In this document: positions 5,224 through 6,081 of the stretch, piece by piece
Numbering within the stretch: the stretch's first letter is position 1
How the letters are laid out: every line of letters begins with the position of its first letter
Assembly: GCA_025457785.1 (NCBI GenBank)
Contig: JALOTS010000144.1
Span: forward strand, 1-6,081
DNA from: Pontiellaceae bacterium
GTDB lineage: Bacteria > Verrucomicrobiota > Kiritimatiellia > Kiritimatiellales > Tichowtungiaceae
Length of the DNA stretch: 6,081 bases
Direction of reading: 5' to 3'
The notes under the pieces: generated by a model
Seen by the model: only the letters and a program-made list of their open reading frames with translations
The model's database searches: none
Told to the model about the DNA's origin: nothing
Translations under genes and position numbers: made by a program

Positions 5224-6081
5224 CAAACCCAGCGCATTCGTACTTGTCGGGCCGACAGCATCAGGTAAAAGTGCGGTTGCCCAGCGGATTGCCGAACAGA
5301 CCGGCGCACCCCTCATTTCTGCCGACTCCATGAACATCTATCGCGGCATGGACATCGGCACCGCCAAACCCCCGCCTGCCGAACGCGCCCGCGTGAACAC
5401 CTACGGCATCGATCTTGCCGCGCCGACGGATTCCTTCAGTGTCGGCAACTGGCTTGCCGCGATCCGCCCGGCTTTCCGGAGTTTGGAATTTCCGATTGTC
5501 GCCGGCGGCACCGGATTGTACGTCAAATGTCTGCTGGCCGGTCTCGACGATCTGCCCTCTGCCGATGTCGCTTTGCGTGAACGGACTGAAAAGATTCCGC
5601 TGGCAGAGCTGCAGGCCGAAGCGCATCGTCTCGCACCCGAAGCCTATGCCGCGCTTGCCGACAAAGAAAATCCGCGCCGTCTGATCCGTTTATTGGAGTG
5701 CGGCAAAAAGGCCCCCTCCCCGCGCAGGTGGAAAACCGAATTGCCGGTCGTGACCGGACTGCATGTTGAACGCGATATCCTGCATAAACGGATCACGGAG
5801 CGTGTCGAAAAAATGTATGCGGACGGGTTGCTGGAAGAAGCGCGCGAACTGCTGCGTCTTGAACTTTCTCCGACAGCACAGCACGCTATCGGCTACGCCG
5901 AAGCTTTTGCCGTTTTGCGCGGCGGACTGAGCGAAGCCGAAGCAAAAGAAAAAACCATCATCCGCACCCGGCAGCTCTCTAAACGCCAGATGACCTGGTT
6001 CCGCCGCCAGCTCCATGTCGAATGGATTGAAACAGCGGAATTTCCTACAGTTGCAAAACTTGCCGAAAAAGTTTTAAATGC
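5213..6081 (+). CDS. miaA: tRNA dimethylallyltransferase (3' end outside window)
   Basis: MiaA transfers a dimethylallyl group from DMAPP to N6 of A37 in tRNAs that read UNN codons. The frame runs from ATG at 5213 to the right edge: 289 full codons with no stop, so only a short tail is missing. Visible features: P-loop GPTASGKS at 13-20; DSMNIYRGMDIGTAKP at 38-53, the signature block with catalytic D38; FSVGNW at 75-80; IVAGGTGLYVK at 95-105; NPRRLIRLLE at 153-162; the C-terminal QHAIGYAE at 223-230 and TRQLSKRQMTWFRR at 252-265. The usual His-containing stretch before the FSV motif reads TYGIDLAAP (63-71) and lacks the common His. The start overlaps lspA by 11 bases and has no good Shine-Dalgarno, which suggests translational coupling. 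Confidence 0.95.
   Translation, partial: MNPDKPSAFVLVGPTASGKSAVAQRIAEQTGAPLISADSMNIYRGMDIGTAKPPPAERARVNTYGIDLAAPTDSFSVGNWLAAIRPAFRSLEFPIVAGGTGLYVKCLLAGLDDLPSADVALRERTEKIPLAELQAEAHRLAPEAYAALADKENPRRLIRLLECGKKAPSPRRWKTELPVVTGLHVERDILHKRITERVEKMYADGLLEEARELLRLELSPTAQHAIGYAEAFAVLRGGLSEAEAKEKTIIRTRQLSKRQMTWFRRQLHVEWIETAEFPTVAKLAEKVLN

Overview
The window is about 6 kb of a bacterial chromosome, moderately GC-rich and densely coded, carrying mostly housekeeping genes. On the plus strand it runs: the 3' end of a GH99-like glycoside hydrolase; a short leader; dnaX (DNA polymerase III tau/gamma); ybaB (nucleoid-associated protein); recR (recombination mediator); then, after a minus-strand gene for a coiled-coil zinc-ribbon protein, a TraR/DksA-type regulator, lspA (lipoprotein signal peptidase) and miaA (tRNA dimethylallyltransferase, cut by the right edge). 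All genes use standard codes, and several have clear Shine-Dalgarno sites. The GH99-like neighbour, the zinc-poor DksA-type protein with a Lys/Ala/Pro tail beside lspA, and the octamer repeats suggest a PVC-superphylum organism, perhaps Kiritimatiellota or Verrucomicrobia. That placement is inference from gene style, not from a search.

Region by region: 1-277 is the tail of the carbohydrate-active enzyme. 278-413 is a leader with a plausible sigma70-type promoter for dnaX, a GC hairpin at a G7 run, and a short reading frame that may be the remnant of a radical-SAM gene. 414-3144 is a replication/repair cluster, dnaX-ybaB-recR, a widely conserved order; here a 124-bp block of 8-bp repeats in inverted arrangement separates ybaB from recR and runs almost up to the recR start codon. 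3194-3898 is the zinc-ribbon gene, convergent with recR. 3905-4128 is a divergent promoter region. 4129-6081 is a second plus-strand cluster, DksA-like, lspA, miaA, tightly spaced or overlapping.

The strongest observation is inside dnaX: a run of nine A residues ending in an A AAA AAG slippery heptamer, with stop codons within 16 bases in both alternative frames. This is the arrangement expected for a gene that makes a long tau and a short gamma subunit by ribosomal frameshifting or transcriptional slippage. Other points of interest are the octamer-repeat block, the apparent lack of a Shine-Dalgarno site for recR, and the DksA-like protein, which joins a histone-H1-like tail to a zinc finger that has lost three of its four cysteines. 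No wholly new multi-gene system is visible here.
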